From contig NZ_CP127173.1 in the NCBI RefSeq assembly GCF_030264295.1, forward strand, positions 8,253,501 to 8,317,500: a stretch of 64,000 nucleotides of DNA, given 5' to 3'. The translations under genes were made by a program, and so were the position numbers. Of the stretch, positions 36,011 through 44,853 are shown one piece after another. Origin of the DNA: Amycolatopsis nalaikhensis. Lineage in GTDB: Bacteria; Actinomycetota; Actinomycetes; Mycobacteriales; Pseudonocardiaceae. Below the pieces are notes generated by a model, which had not been told where the DNA came from, searched no databases, and worked only from the letters and a program-made list of their open reading frames with translations. The first letter of the stretch is position 1. Each line of letters starts with the position of its first letter.

Positions 36011-36967
36011 ATGGCGCGCTTGATCGTCCGGCGGCTGCTCGTCAGCCTCCTGGTGCTGTGGGTGGTGTCCCTGCTGGTCTTCGTCGCGACGTTGCTGCTG
36101 CCCGGCGACCCCGCGCGGGCCATCCTCGGCCAGCAGGCCACTCCCGAGCGCGTCGCCGCCCTCCAGCACCAGCTGCACCTCGACCTGCCGGTCTGGCAGC
36201 GCTACCTCGACTGGCTCGGCGGCCTGTTCACCGGCGACCTCGGCACGTCGACGTCCACCCAGGGCCCGGTGACAGCGTTGCTGGGCGACCGGATCTCGGC
36301 GTCGCTGGTGCTGCTGGTCGTCGCCGCGGTGCTCGCCACGCCGCTGGGCCTGAGCCTGGGCACGTGGAGCGCCATCCGCCGCGGCCGCGCCACCGACCAG
36401 GCGATCTCCGGGGTCAGCCTGGTCGTCGCCGCGCTGCCGGAGTTCGTCATCGGCGTCGCGCTCGTCGTGCTGCTCTCCACGACGGTGCTCAAGATCTTTC
36501 CGTCGGTGACGATCACCGCGCCCGGCGAGGCCGTCTGGCACCAGCCCGCCCAGCTCGTCCTGCCGGTGCTCACGCTGGTGCTGGTCGTGACGCCGTACAT
36601 CACGCGGATGATGCGGGCGACGATGAACGAGGTCCTCGACAGCGGCTACGTCGAAATGGCCCGGCTGAAAGGCGTGCGGGAGCGGACGGTGCTGGTCCGG
36701 CACGCGCTGCCGCACGCGATCGGCCCGGTCGCCCAGGTCGTCGCGCTGCAGCTGGCGTGGCTGGCCGGTGGCGTCGTGGTCGTCGAGTTCCTGTTCCGCT
36801 ACCCCGGGATCGGCCAGGCGCTGATCGACGCGGTGGCCAAGCGGGACGTCGCCGTCGTCCAGGCGATCACGCTGCTCATCGCCGCGGTGTACATCGTGGT
36901 GAACCTGCTCGCCGACGTCGTCGGCATCCTGGCGAACCCCAAGCTCCGGACGGAGGCGGGCCGATGA
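36011..36967 (+). CDS. ABC transporter permease (DppB/OppB type)
   Basis: First membrane subunit of the importer, 318 residues with six helices. It starts with an N-terminal helix (LLVSLLVLWVVSLLVFVATL), and has the ATPase-coupling loop MNEVLDSGYVEMARLKGVRE, which is the EAA-type motif. It starts one base after the binding protein stop and overlaps the next permease by four bases. Confidence 0.93.
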   Translation: MARLIVRRLLVSLLVLWVVSLLVFVATLLLPGDPARAILGQQATPERVAALQHQLHLDLPVWQRYLDWLGGLFTGDLGTSTSTQGPVTALLGDRISASLVLLVVAAVLATPLGLSLGTWSAIRRGRATDQAISGVSLVVAALPEFVIGVALVVLLSTTVLKIFPSVTITAPGEAVWHQPAQLVLPVLTLVLVVTPYITRMMRATMNEVLDSGYVEMARLKGVRERTVLVRHALPHAIGPVAQVVALQLAWLAGGVVVVEFLFRYPGIGQALIDAVAKRDVAVVQAITLLIAAVYIVVNLLADVVGILANPKLRTEAGR

Positions 36968-37857
36968 CCGCCGTCGAACTCCCCCGCACGGTCACCGCGG
37001 ACGCGCCGCCGGTCCGCTCCGGCGGGCTCTTCCGCACCGCGTGGACGTTCCCGCAAGCCCGGATAGGCGCGGTGCTCACGCTGGTCGTCGCGCTCATCGC
37101 CCTGCTCGGCCCGTGGCTCGGGCCGGTGCTGACCGGCCACACCACGACCGACTTCGCCGGGAAGCCGTTCAAGCACGACGGCGTCTTCGGCACCGATGGC
37201 CTCGGCCGCGACGTGCTGACCCGGTTCCTCGCCGGCGGCACGACCCTGCTGCTCTACGCGGTGCTCGCGACCGCGCTCGGCATCGTGCTGGGCGCGCTGC
37301 TCGGCATGGTCGCCGGGTACGGCGGTGGCAGGCTCGACAGCCTGCTGATGCGCGGCAACGACGTCCTGCTGTCGTTCCCGCAGCTGGTGATCGCGCTGCT
37401 GGCGATCGCGGTGATCGGACCGGAGGGCTGGCTGCTGGTACTGGTCATCGGCCTGACGCACGCGCCGCGCACGGCCCGCGTCGCGCGGCAGGCGACCGTC
37501 GCCGTGGCGGGCCAGGACTACATCCGCGCGGCCGAGATGTACGCCGTGCCACGGTCGCGGATCCTGCTGCGGGAGATCCTGCCGAACATCACCGGCCCGC
37601 TGATGGTGGAGATCGGGCTGCGGCTGACCTATTCGATCGGATACATCGCGTCGCTGTCGTTCCTCGGGCTCGGCATCCAGCCGCCGTCCGCCGACTGGGG
37701 CCTGATGATCAACGAGAACCGGATCGCGCTGGTCGTCCAGCCGTGGGGCGTGCTGCTCCCGGTGCTGGCGATCGCCGCGCTGACCGTGGGGACCAACCTG
37801 GTGGCCGACGCCCTCGCCTCGGCCGCCGCCGGCCGGAAGCGGGAGGTCCGCGCGTGA
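36964..37857 (+). CDS. ABC transporter permease (DppC/OppC type)
   Basis: Second membrane subunit, 297 residues. The N-terminal segment ends in a periplasmic HDGVFGTDGLGRDVLTRFL, typical of DppC-like subunits. The coupling loop is AGQDYIRAAEMYAVPRSRIL. Five to six membrane helices. ATGA overlap with the upstream permease, and GTG of the ATPase gene overlaps its stop. Confidence 0.93.
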   Translation: MTAVELPRTVTADAPPVRSGGLFRTAWTFPQARIGAVLTLVVALIALLGPWLGPVLTGHTTTDFAGKPFKHDGVFGTDGLGRDVLTRFLAGGTTLLLYAVLATALGIVLGALLGMVAGYGGGRLDSLLMRGNDVLLSFPQLVIALLAIAVIGPEGWLLVLVIGLTHAPRTARVARQATVAVAGQDYIRAAEMYAVPRSRILLREILPNITGPLMVEIGLRLTYSIGYIASLSFLGLGIQPPSADWGLMINENRIALVVQPWGVLLPVLAIAALTVGTNLVADALASAAAGRKREVRA

Positions 37858-39404
37858 ACGCCCTCGAAGTCACCGGGCTCACGGTGTCCACAGTGGCCGG
37901 TGCGCCGGTGCTCTCCGACGTTTCGTTCGCCGTCGCGCCCGGTGAAGTGCTGGCCCTCGTCGGCGAGTCCGGCTCGGGCAAGACGACCGCCGGGCTGGCC
38001 GCGCTCGGCCACTTCCGCCGCGGACTCGCTGTGTCCGGCGGACGGATCACCGCCGGACCCGACGCCGTGGACGTGCTCTCCCTGGACGGCGCGGCCCGGC
38101 GGCGGCTGCGTGGGAGCACCGTCGCCTACATCCCGCAGGACCCGGCGCTGTCGCTCAACCCGGCCCTGCGCATCGGCCGCCAGATCGCCGAAGTCCTCGA
38201 AACCCACGGCCACTCGGGCTCGGTGGACGAGCGCGTCGGCGAGGTCCTGGCCGAAGTGGGCCTCCCGGCCGACCCGGCGTACCGGCGCCGCTACCCGCAC
38301 CAGCTGTCGGGTGGGCAGCAGCAGCGCGTCGGCATCGCGATGGCGTTCGCGTGCCGCCCGGCCGTGGTGGTCCTGGACGAGCCGACGACCGGGCTGGACG
38401 TCGTCACGCAGGCCCTGGTGCTGAAGACCGTGCGGGCGTTGACGGCCGAACACGGCGTCGCGGCGCTGTACATCACGCACGACCTGGCGGTGGTCGCCGA
38501 GATCGCCGACCGCGTCGCGGTGATGTACCACGGCGAGATCGTCGAGTGCGGACCGGCGGAGAGGGTGCTGCGGGCGCCGTCGCACGCCTACACACGACGG
38601 CTGCTCGACGCGGTGCCCGATCCGGACGCTCTTTCCGCACCGCCACCGCCGGAAGACCCAGTGCTCGCCGCTCGCGGCGTGTGTGTCTCTTATGGACAGC
38701 ACCAGGTGCTGCGCGGGGTCGACGTCTCGGTCGCGCGCGGCGAATGCCTGATGCTGCTCGGCGAGTCCGGCTCCGGGAAAACGACGCTGTCACAGTGCAT
38801 CGCGGGCCTCACCAGCACGTACACCGGCACGGTGTCGCTGGCGGGTACCGGCTTGGCGACGTCCACGCGGCACCGGACGGACGACCAGCGGCGCCGGATC
38901 CAGTACGTGTTCCAGAGCCCGTTCTCCTCGCTCAACCCGCGCAAGACGGTGGCGCAGTCGATCGAGGTGCCGTTGACGCGGCTGACGTCGCTGTCGCGGG
39001 CGGAGCGTCGCGCGCGGGTCGAGGAGATGCTCGACCGGGTCCGGCTCGGCCGGGCGCTGGCCGACCGGCTGCCGGAGCAGCTCAGCGGTGGCGAGCGGCA
39101 GCGGGCCGCGATCGCCCGCGCGCTGGTGACCACGCCGGACGTCCTGGTGTGCGACGAGGTGACGTCCGCATTGGACGTTTCGGTGCAGGCGACGATCGTC
39201 GAGCTGCTCGGCGAGCTGCGGCGCGAGCTGGGGATGGCGATGCTGTTCGTGACGCACAACATCGCGCTCGCGGGCGAGGTCGCGGACAAGATCGCCGTGC
39301 TGCGGGGCGGGTCGATCGTCGAGGAGGGTCCGGTCCGGACGGTGCTGGACGCGCCGTCGCACGCCTACACGCGCGAGCTGCTCGCCGCCACGCCGCGACT
39401 GTGA
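37854..39404 (+). CDS. Fused double ABC ATPase (DppD-DppF type)
   Basis: Energy subunit of the importer, 516 residues, with two nucleotide-binding domains in one chain. Domain 1 (about 1-255): Walker A GESGSGKTT, Q-loop IPQDPALSLNP, signature LSGGQQQR, Walker B VVVLDEPT. Domain 2 (about 265-516): GESGSGKTT, FQSPFSSLNPR, LSGGERQR, Walker B VLVCDEVT with an unusual Cys before the Asp. Both have the C-terminal SHAYTR motif of peptide transporters. GTG start at 37854 overlaps the permease stop. Confidence 0.94.
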   Translation: MNALEVTGLTVSTVAGAPVLSDVSFAVAPGEVLALVGESGSGKTTAGLAALGHFRRGLAVSGGRITAGPDAVDVLSLDGAARRRLRGSTVAYIPQDPALSLNPALRIGRQIAEVLETHGHSGSVDERVGEVLAEVGLPADPAYRRRYPHQLSGGQQQRVGIAMAFACRPAVVVLDEPTTGLDVVTQALVLKTVRALTAEHGVAALYITHDLAVVAEIADRVAVMYHGEIVECGPAERVLRAPSHAYTRRLLDAVPDPDALSAPPPPEDPVLAARGVCVSYGQHQVLRGVDVSVARGECLMLLGESGSGKTTLSQCIAGLTSTYTGTVSLAGTGLATSTRHRTDDQRRRIQYVFQSPFSSLNPRKTVAQSIEVPLTRLTSLSRAERRARVEEMLDRVRLGRALADRLPEQLSGGERQRAAIARALVTTPDVLVCDEVTSALDVSVQATIVELLGELRRELGMAMLFVTHNIALAGEVADKIAVLRGGSIVEEGPVRTVLDAPSHAYTRELLAATPRL

Positions 39405-40453
39405 AGGGCACGGTGGCACCGGGATTCGAGCCGGTGCGGGAGGCGTTCTCGGCCGTGCTGGCGCGGACGTCCGGCGGGGCGGCGTTCAGCGTCGTGCGCC
39501 GGGGCGAGGTCCTGGTGGAGCTGTGGGGCGGGCCCGGGTGGACGCGCGACACGCTGGTGGTGCTGTTCTCCGGCACGAAGGGCGTGGTCGCCACGCTGAT
39601 GGCGCTGCTCACGGCGCAGGGCCGGATCGACCCTTCTTCGCCGGTGAAGGCGTACTGGCCGGAGTTCTCGAGCGGCGACGCGCGGGTGTCGCACGTGCTG
39701 TCCCACACGGTCGGCCTGCCGTACGTCGCGGCCGACGTGTCCTTTCTGGACAACCGAGCCAACGCGCTCGCCCTGGCTTCGCAGCGTCCGTTGTGGACAC
39801 CGGGAACTCGGGTCGCCTACCACGCGGCGACGTTCGGGTACCTGTGCACGGAACTGATCCGCCGGGTGACCGGCCGGTCGGTGGGCGCGGTGCTGCGTTC
39901 GTTGCTCGGCGACGTCGACATCCACCTGGGAACACCGCCGTCGGAGGACCACCGGGTCGCCCGCCTGACGCGGTCGCCGGACTACCGGATCAGCACGTTC
40001 CTGCACGACCCGCGGCGGCGCCGGATCGTCGAGAAGATGTACCGCGGGCTCCTGGACGCGGACACGATCAACGCGGCGTCGTACCGCCGGGCTGAGCTGG
40101 CCGCTGGCGGCGCGACAGGCACCGCGGCGGCGATGGCCCGGCTCTACGACCGGATCCGCGCGGGCCTGATCCCGGCCCCGGTGCTGGCCGAGGCGACGCG
40201 GACGTGGTCATCGGGCACGGACGCGATCAACGACCGCCCGGTCCACTTCGGCCTCGGCTACGAGTTGCCGGACCCGCTGGGAACGTACGGCCCGGTGGGG
40301 GTGGCGTTCGGCCATTCCGGCGCCGGCGGCGGCCGCCACGGCGCGTGGCCGGAGGCGGAGCTGGGGTTCTCGTTCACGACGGGCGAGCTGCAGTCCGAGG
40401 ACGTCGACGACCGGGGAACCCAGCTGTTGACCGCGCTCGCGGGCTGTCTGTGA
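39401..40453 (+). CDS. Beta-lactamase-family serine hydrolase
   Basis: Serine hydrolase of the beta-lactamase/esterase (class C-like) fold, 350 residues, no signal peptide. The nucleophile motif is FSGTKGVV (SxxK), the tyrosine lies in VAYHAATFGYL and the third motif in FGHSGAGGGR. Such cytoplasmic members are usually esterases or amidases, not antibiotic lactamases. GTG at 39401 overlaps the ATPase stop, so it is the last gene of the carnitine-type operon. It may cleave an acyl ester of the imported compound (inference). Confidence 0.88.
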   Translation: MKGTVAPGFEPVREAFSAVLARTSGGAAFSVVRRGEVLVELWGGPGWTRDTLVVLFSGTKGVVATLMALLTAQGRIDPSSPVKAYWPEFSSGDARVSHVLSHTVGLPYVAADVSFLDNRANALALASQRPLWTPGTRVAYHAATFGYLCTELIRRVTGRSVGAVLRSLLGDVDIHLGTPPSEDHRVARLTRSPDYRISTFLHDPRRRRIVEKMYRGLLDADTINAASYRRAELAAGGATGTAAAMARLYDRIRAGLIPAPVLAEATRTWSSGTDAINDRPVHFGLGYELPDPLGTYGPVGVAFGHSGAGGGRHGAWPEAELGFSFTTGELQSEDVDDRGTQLLTALAGCL

Positions 40454-40546
40454 CCGAGCGCACCTTGATGACACGAACGGATAACTGCCGTAACAACGGT
40501 CCGGTCCGGAGACGACTAGGCACTTGTCTGTCTCGAAAGGAACTCC

Positions 40547-41246
40547 GTGACCGCCCACCTGCCCTACCCGCCGCCCCCGGCCGCCGCCCCGCCCCGCAAC
40601 GGACTCGGCACCTCCGGTTTCGTCCTCGGCCTCATCGGCCTGATCTTCTCCCCGATCCCGCTGATCGGCGTGATCGCCTGGCCGCTGGTCATCATCGGCC
40701 TGGTCCTGTCGTTCGTCGGCCTGAGCCGGGCCAACAAGGGCGCGGCCACCAACAAGGGCCTCGCGCTCGCCGGCGTCGTGCTGTCGGCGATCGGGCTCGT
40801 GATCTGCGTGATCTGGGCGGCCGCGTTCGGCAAGGTCGTCGCGGACACGGCGAACTCGCTCCCGACGGTCCCGTCGGTCCCCGCGGCGGCCGCCCCGGCG
40901 CCCGCGGAAAGCTCGGCGCCCGCCGCCAGCTCGGCACCGGCCGCGGCGAAGCACACGGTCGTGTACAAGGTGACCGGCTCCGGCAAGGCGAGCAGCATCA
41001 CCTACACGACCGACGGCATGACGACGACCAGCCAGGAGGCGAACGTCAAGCTGCCGTGGGAGAAGAAGATCGAGCTTCCCGGGCGACCAGGCACTGCAGT
41101 TCGTCAGCATCCTCGCCCAGGGCGGCGGATCCGGCAGCATCAAGGTGACGATCGAGGTCGACGGCAAGGTCTTCAAGGAAGCGACGGCCCAGGGCTACGG
41201 AATCGCCAACGCGAACGGCGACATCGGAACCCTCGCCAACGGCTGA
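40547..41246 (+). CDS. DUF4190/MmpS-like membrane protein, frameshifted by one extra base
   Basis: Small membrane protein. GTG at 40547 has AAAGGA seven bases upstream. After a Pro-rich start come two helices (LGLIGLIFSPIPLIGVIAWP then LALAGVVLSAIGLVICVIWA), the DUF4190 pattern, an Ala/Pro linker and an exported beta-domain (HTVVYKVTGSGKASSITYTT) like the MmpS C-terminus. The frame then breaks at CCCGGG (about 41079-41084). Removing one G restores DQALQFVSILAQGGGSGSIK and a stop at 41244-41246, giving about 232 residues. The literal frame runs on into the tandem repeat. Sequence error is likely. Confidence 0.78.
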
Positions 41247-41280
41247 CAGCTACGGCACCTTCCGCTGTTGCCGGTTCGCC

Positions 41281-41460
41281 AGCGCCCCAAGGCGGCCTTG
41301 GTTGCGTCTAACGCACCGAAGGCCGCCTTGGGTGCGTCTAAAGCACCGAAGGCCACATTGGGTGCGTCTCACGCACCGAAGGCCACATTGGGTGCGTCTC
41401 ACGCACCGAAGGCCACATTGGGTGCGTCAGACGCACCGAAGGCCACATTGGGGCGCTCGG
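41281..41460. repeat. 30-bp minisatellite, six units
   Basis: Six consecutive 30-bp units in the gap between the convergent DUF4190 and lacI genes. The consensus begins ACGCACCGAAGGCCACATTG and ends GGTGCGTCTC. Units 3 to 5 are nearly identical, and units 1, 2 and 6 diverge. Adjacent units create hairpins GGTGCGT-CTC-ACGCACC. The length is a multiple of three and the array is free of stops in several frames, giving false ORFs with 10-residue repeats such as APKATLGASH. There are no spacers, so it is not a CRISPR array. Confidence 0.93.
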
Positions 41461-41462
41461 GG

Positions 41463-42485
41463 TCAGGGGACCGGCCCGATCGTCTCCTCCGCCACCGCCG
41501 GGCACGGCAGCAACCGGTGTGCCAGCGGCTCTCCCTCCCCCGGCTCCACCATGGACGCCAGCAGGCGCACCGCCGCGCGGCCCAACGCCCGCCGCGGCAC
41601 CTCGAACCCGCTGATCACCGGCCCCTCCACCGCACCCGGCGGACGCCCCAGCACCGCCAACGAAAGGTCGCGCGGCACCGTGACCCCCGCCGCGGCCAGG
41701 GCTCGCCAGGTCGCCTGGAACACCGCTCCCGTGTCCGTCTCCTCGACCACCAGCGCCGTCACCCCGTCCGCCAGCCAGCCCCGGACCACCGACGCGTCGA
41801 GGTCGGCTCCGTCCGTCCGGATCACCTTCAGCGCCATCCCGGCCGCGGCCGCAGCCGTGCGGACGCCGCGCTCGCGGTCTCCCGATGAAGGCGCGTCGTC
41901 CGGCTCGCGCACGTAGCGGATCCGGTGGTGACCCGCCCGCGCCAAGCGGGTCACCACCTCCGCCGACGCCGTCACGTAGTCCGCGCCCACGTGCGGGATG
42001 CGCCCGCCCAGCTCCGTGCGGCGTCCGATGTAGACGATCGGGAAGCCGCTCGCGAGCAGCTCGCCGATCGCGTCCGCCGGGACGTGCCTGCCGAGGAACA
42101 GGCAGCCGTCCGCGAGGCGGGTTCGGCGGATCCGGTCCGGGGCCGCGCTCGAGGCCGTGAACATGATCAAGTCCTTGCCGAGCGTCGCCGCTTCCGCCTC
42201 CACCCCGGCCAGGATCGGGTAGTACGCGTCGCTCGCGTCCACCGGGAACGCCGGGGTGAACGTGTAGACGCCGAACAGGTTGTTCCGCGCCGCCGCCAGC
42301 CGCTGGGCCACCGGGTCCGGCACGTACCCCAGCCGCTCCGCCGCCTCCAGCACCCTCAGCCGCGTGCTCTCCGACAGCCGGACGCCCGTGCGGTTCCCGC
42401 CCAGCACCACCGAAACCGTCGCCTGCGAGACCCCGGCGACGCGCGCGATGTCGGCCTGCCGGGGCATCCGCCGCACCCTGCCCAT
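41463..42485 (-). CDS. LacI family transcriptional regulator
   Basis: Repressor of 340 residues. The N-terminal LacI helix-turn-helix reads RQADIARVAGVSQATVSVVL, followed by the hinge LGYVPDPVAQRLAAARNN. The C-terminal domain is a periplasmic-binding-like sugar sensor (LFGVYTFTPAFPVDASDAYY, GVTALVVEETDTG). ATG at 42485 has GAGG five bases upstream. Divergent from the GH43-like gene, so it probably represses it until a sugar binds. Confidence 0.92.
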   Translation of the reverse strand: MGRVRRMPRQADIARVAGVSQATVSVVLGGNRTGVRLSESTRLRVLEAAERLGYVPDPVAQRLAAARNNLFGVYTFTPAFPVDASDAYYPILAGVEAEAATLGKDLIMFTASSAAPDRIRRTRLADGCLFLGRHVPADAIGELLASGFPIVYIGRRTELGGRIPHVGADYVTASAEVVTRLARAGHHRIRYVREPDDAPSSGDRERGVRTAAAAAGMALKVIRTDGADLDASVVRGWLADGVTALVVEETDTGAVFQATWRALAAAGVTVPRDLSLAVLGRPPGAVEGPVISGFEVPRRALGRAAVRLLASMVEPGEGEPLAHRLLPCPAVAEETIGPVP

Positions 42486-42595
42486 CGGTACCTCGCTCGG
42501 GGTCGCGGGCCAGCTGATCCGATTCAGCGTGCAAGCCGTCCCGGGACCCGTCAACCGTTTTGCCCGAAACTCCAGCAAACCTGTCCCGACCGTAC

Positions 42596-42607
42596 TAATA
42601 CGTATTA
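42596..42607. promoter_or_regulatory. Candidate LacI operator
   Basis: Perfect 12-bp palindrome TAATACGTATTA in the 186-bp divergent region between lacI and the GH43-like gene, an AT-rich island 64 bp upstream of the latter. LacI-family operators usually have a central CG, as here. Confidence 0.55.
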
Positions 42608-42671
42608 CTCCATTGACCCGCCCCCGAACGCGTGGCACCGTCGCCGCACATCCGACCTCGAAGGAGCGGTC

Positions 42672-43649
42672 ATGACCCTCACCCGACGCGGCCTGCTGGC
42701 CGGCGCCGTCGCGCTCGGCGCGAGCGCCCTGCTCCCCACCGCCGAAGCGGCTCCGGCCGGGTTCCCCGACTACCGCTACCAGCGGCTCGCCCTGGTGAAG
42801 AGCAAGCTCCGCTACAACCCGACCGGCGAGCTGATCTTCCCCTGCGTCCGCGGCACCAAGGACCGCATCCCGAACGCGCTCGGCGCCTACTACCTCTATT
42901 ACGCGCCGCACGACGCCCCGGGCGGGATCTGCCTGGCGTACGCGAACTCCCTCGACGAAGAGTTCACCGAGTACCCCGCCAACCCGATCATCACGAACTC
43001 CTGGCCCGGCGAGTACTCGGTCAGCCACGTCTCCTCGCCGCACGCCCTGTGGAACGACGACGTCAAGCGGATCTACCTCTACTTCCACGGCGAGAACACC
43101 GTCACCCGGCTGGCCAGCTCCGCCGACGGCATCCACTTCACCTACGAGAAGGAAGTCCTGTCCACGCGCCTGCAGCCCGCCGGCACCACCGAGACGTCCT
43201 ACGCGCGCGTGTTCCGCCAGGACCTGCCGTCGAAGAACGCCCGCTACGTCATGGTGTTCATGCTCAACAACACCACCAACCACCGCGACATCGGCTGGGG
43301 CTGGTCGCCCGACGCGCGGAACTGGACGTTCTCCCAGACGCCGTTGGTGCGCCACACCGACGTCGGCGCCTCCGACATCGGCGGCCCGCACCTGCTGTAC
43401 CGCAACAACAGCACCTACGTCGTCTACAACACCGACATCGCGCACGGCGGGAACCTGATGATCACCGAAGTCGGCAACGACTTCTCGAAGCGCAACCACC
43501 TCGGCGTCTTCCACGCGTCCCTCGACGGCGCGCCGGACAACGGCCGGTGCGCGGCCCCGAGTTTCGGCACCTACCAAGGCCGCGAATACATGATCTACGA
43601 GGCGGGCGCGCGGCTCGCCGGGAACATCGCCATCGCCCGCGCGATCTGA
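42672..43649 (+). CDS. Tat-exported GH43-like beta-propeller protein
   Basis: Exported protein of 325 residues. The N-terminus has a twin-arginine-type signal (LTRRGLLAGAVALGASALLP). The rest has repeated strand motifs seen in five-bladed glycosidase propellers (LGAYYLYYAPHDAPGGICLA, VSSPHALWNDDVKRIYLYFH, DIGGPHLLYRNNSTYVVYNT). AAGGAG precedes the ATG at 42672. Resembles GH43/GH117-type folds, but the catalytic acids cannot be assigned with confidence. Control by the divergent LacI supports a sugar-related role. Confidence 0.75.
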   Translation: MTLTRRGLLAGAVALGASALLPTAEAAPAGFPDYRYQRLALVKSKLRYNPTGELIFPCVRGTKDRIPNALGAYYLYYAPHDAPGGICLAYANSLDEEFTEYPANPIITNSWPGEYSVSHVSSPHALWNDDVKRIYLYFHGENTVTRLASSADGIHFTYEKEVLSTRLQPAGTTETSYARVFRQDLPSKNARYVMVFMLNNTTNHRDIGWGWSPDARNWTFSQTPLVRHTDVGASDIGGPHLLYRNNSTYVVYNTDIAHGGNLMITEVGNDFSKRNHLGVFHASLDGAPDNGRCAAPSFGTYQGREYMIYEAGARLAGNIAIARAI

Positions 43650-43670
43650 GCCGGGTGGCAGGATGCGGCC

Positions 43671-44846
43671 ATGCCCACCTTGCCCCTCGACGGCGTCACG
43701 GTCGTGTCCTGCGAACAGGCGGTCGCCGCGCCCCTGGCCACCCGGCACCTTGCCGACCTCGGCGCCCGCGTGCTCAAGATCGAGCGGCCGGGCACCGGGG
43801 ACTTCGCCCGCGCCTACGACGAGACCGTGCACGGCCTCTCCAGCCACTTCGTCTGGCTCAACCGGTCCAAGGAGAGCGTCGCGCTCGACCTCAAGAGCGA
43901 CGCCGCGGGTCCGGTGATGGCCGCGCTGCTCGACCGGGCCGACGTGTTCGTGCAGAACTTCGCGCCCGGCGTCGCGGAACGGCTCGGGCTCGGCGCGGCG
44001 GACATCCGCGCGTCGCGCCCGCGGCTGATCACGTGCTCGGTGTCCGGCTACGGTTCGAGCGGACCGTACCGCGACGCCAAGGCCTACGACCTGCTGATCC
44101 AGTCCGAGGCGGGGCTCGTGTCGGTGACCGGGTCCGCGGACGAGCCCGCGAAGAGCGGCATCCCGGCCGCCGACATCGGTGCCGGCATGTACGCCTTCTC
44201 CGGCATCCTCTCCGCGCTCTACGACCGGGAACGCACCGGCCAGGGCACCGAGCTGGAGGTCAGCCTGTTCGACTCCCTGGTCGAGTGGATGGGATTCCCG
44301 CTCTACTACGCCGGTTACGGCGGGACGCCGCCGCCGCGGACCGGCACCAGCCACCCGGCGATCGCGCCGTACGGCACCTTCACCGCGGGCGACGGCACCG
44401 AAGTCGTGCTGGCTGTGCAGAACGAGCGCGAATGGGCGGCGTTCTGCGAACACGCCGTCGAACGGCCGGGCTGGGTCACCGACACGCGATTCGCCACCGG
44501 CAGCGCGCGCGTCGCGAACCGTCCCGAGCTGGAACGGGAAATCGCCGAGATCTTCGCCGGGTTGACCGGCGCCGAGCTGGAAGCGCGCCTGACCTCGGGC
44601 CGGATCGCCCACGCCCGCCGCCGCGAGCTGCCCGACGTCCTGACGCACCCGCAGCTCACGGCCCGCGACCGGTTCGCCGAGGTCGGGACGTCGGCCGGGC
44701 CGGTCCGCGCCACCCTGCCGCCGATCACCGTCCCCGGCCGGGCGCCGCGGATGGACCCGGTCCCGGCGGTCGGCGAGCACACCGACGCGGTGCTGGCGGA
44801 GTTCGGCTTCGACCCGGAAGCGTTGCGGCGTCAAGGCGTCGTGTAG
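43671..44846 (+). CDS. CaiB/BaiF family (class III) CoA-transferase
   Basis: Class III CoA-transferase of 391 residues, which moves CoA between carboxylic acids. Family segments: GVTVVSCEQAVAAPLATRHL, VLKIERPGTGDFARAYDE, WLNRSKESVALDLKS, the nucleophile Asp in AKAYDLLIQSEAGL, and GQGTELEVSLFDSLVEWM. It is convergent with the CitE-like lyase eight bases away. The two families often work together on branched dicarboxyl-CoA compounds (mesaconyl, citramalyl), but they are not in one operon here. Confidence 0.92.
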   Translation: MPTLPLDGVTVVSCEQAVAAPLATRHLADLGARVLKIERPGTGDFARAYDETVHGLSSHFVWLNRSKESVALDLKSDAAGPVMAALLDRADVFVQNFAPGVAERLGLGAADIRASRPRLITCSVSGYGSSGPYRDAKAYDLLIQSEAGLVSVTGSADEPAKSGIPAADIGAGMYAFSGILSALYDRERTGQGTELEVSLFDSLVEWMGFPLYYAGYGGTPPPRTGTSHPAIAPYGTFTAGDGTEVVLAVQNEREWAAFCEHAVERPGWVTDTRFATGSARVANRPELEREIAEIFAGLTGAELEARLTSGRIAHARRRELPDVLTHPQLTARDRFAEVGTSAGPVRATLPPITVPGRAPRMDPVPAVGEHTDAVLAEFGFDPEALRRQGVV

Positions 44847-44853
44847 CGCGGGT

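Noticed and set aside
39401..40453. Antibiotic-resistance beta-lactamase
   Set aside because: No signal peptide and operon context with catabolic and transport genes; the fold is common among esterases.
41281..41460. Possible CRISPR array
   Set aside because: Units are contiguous with no variable spacers and no cas genes are near.
41268..41916. ORFs with 10-residue repeats (APKATLGASH, RRPHWVRLTH) over the minisatellite
   Set aside because: They result from a 30-bp repeat being open in several frames and run antisense through lacI; no start signal.
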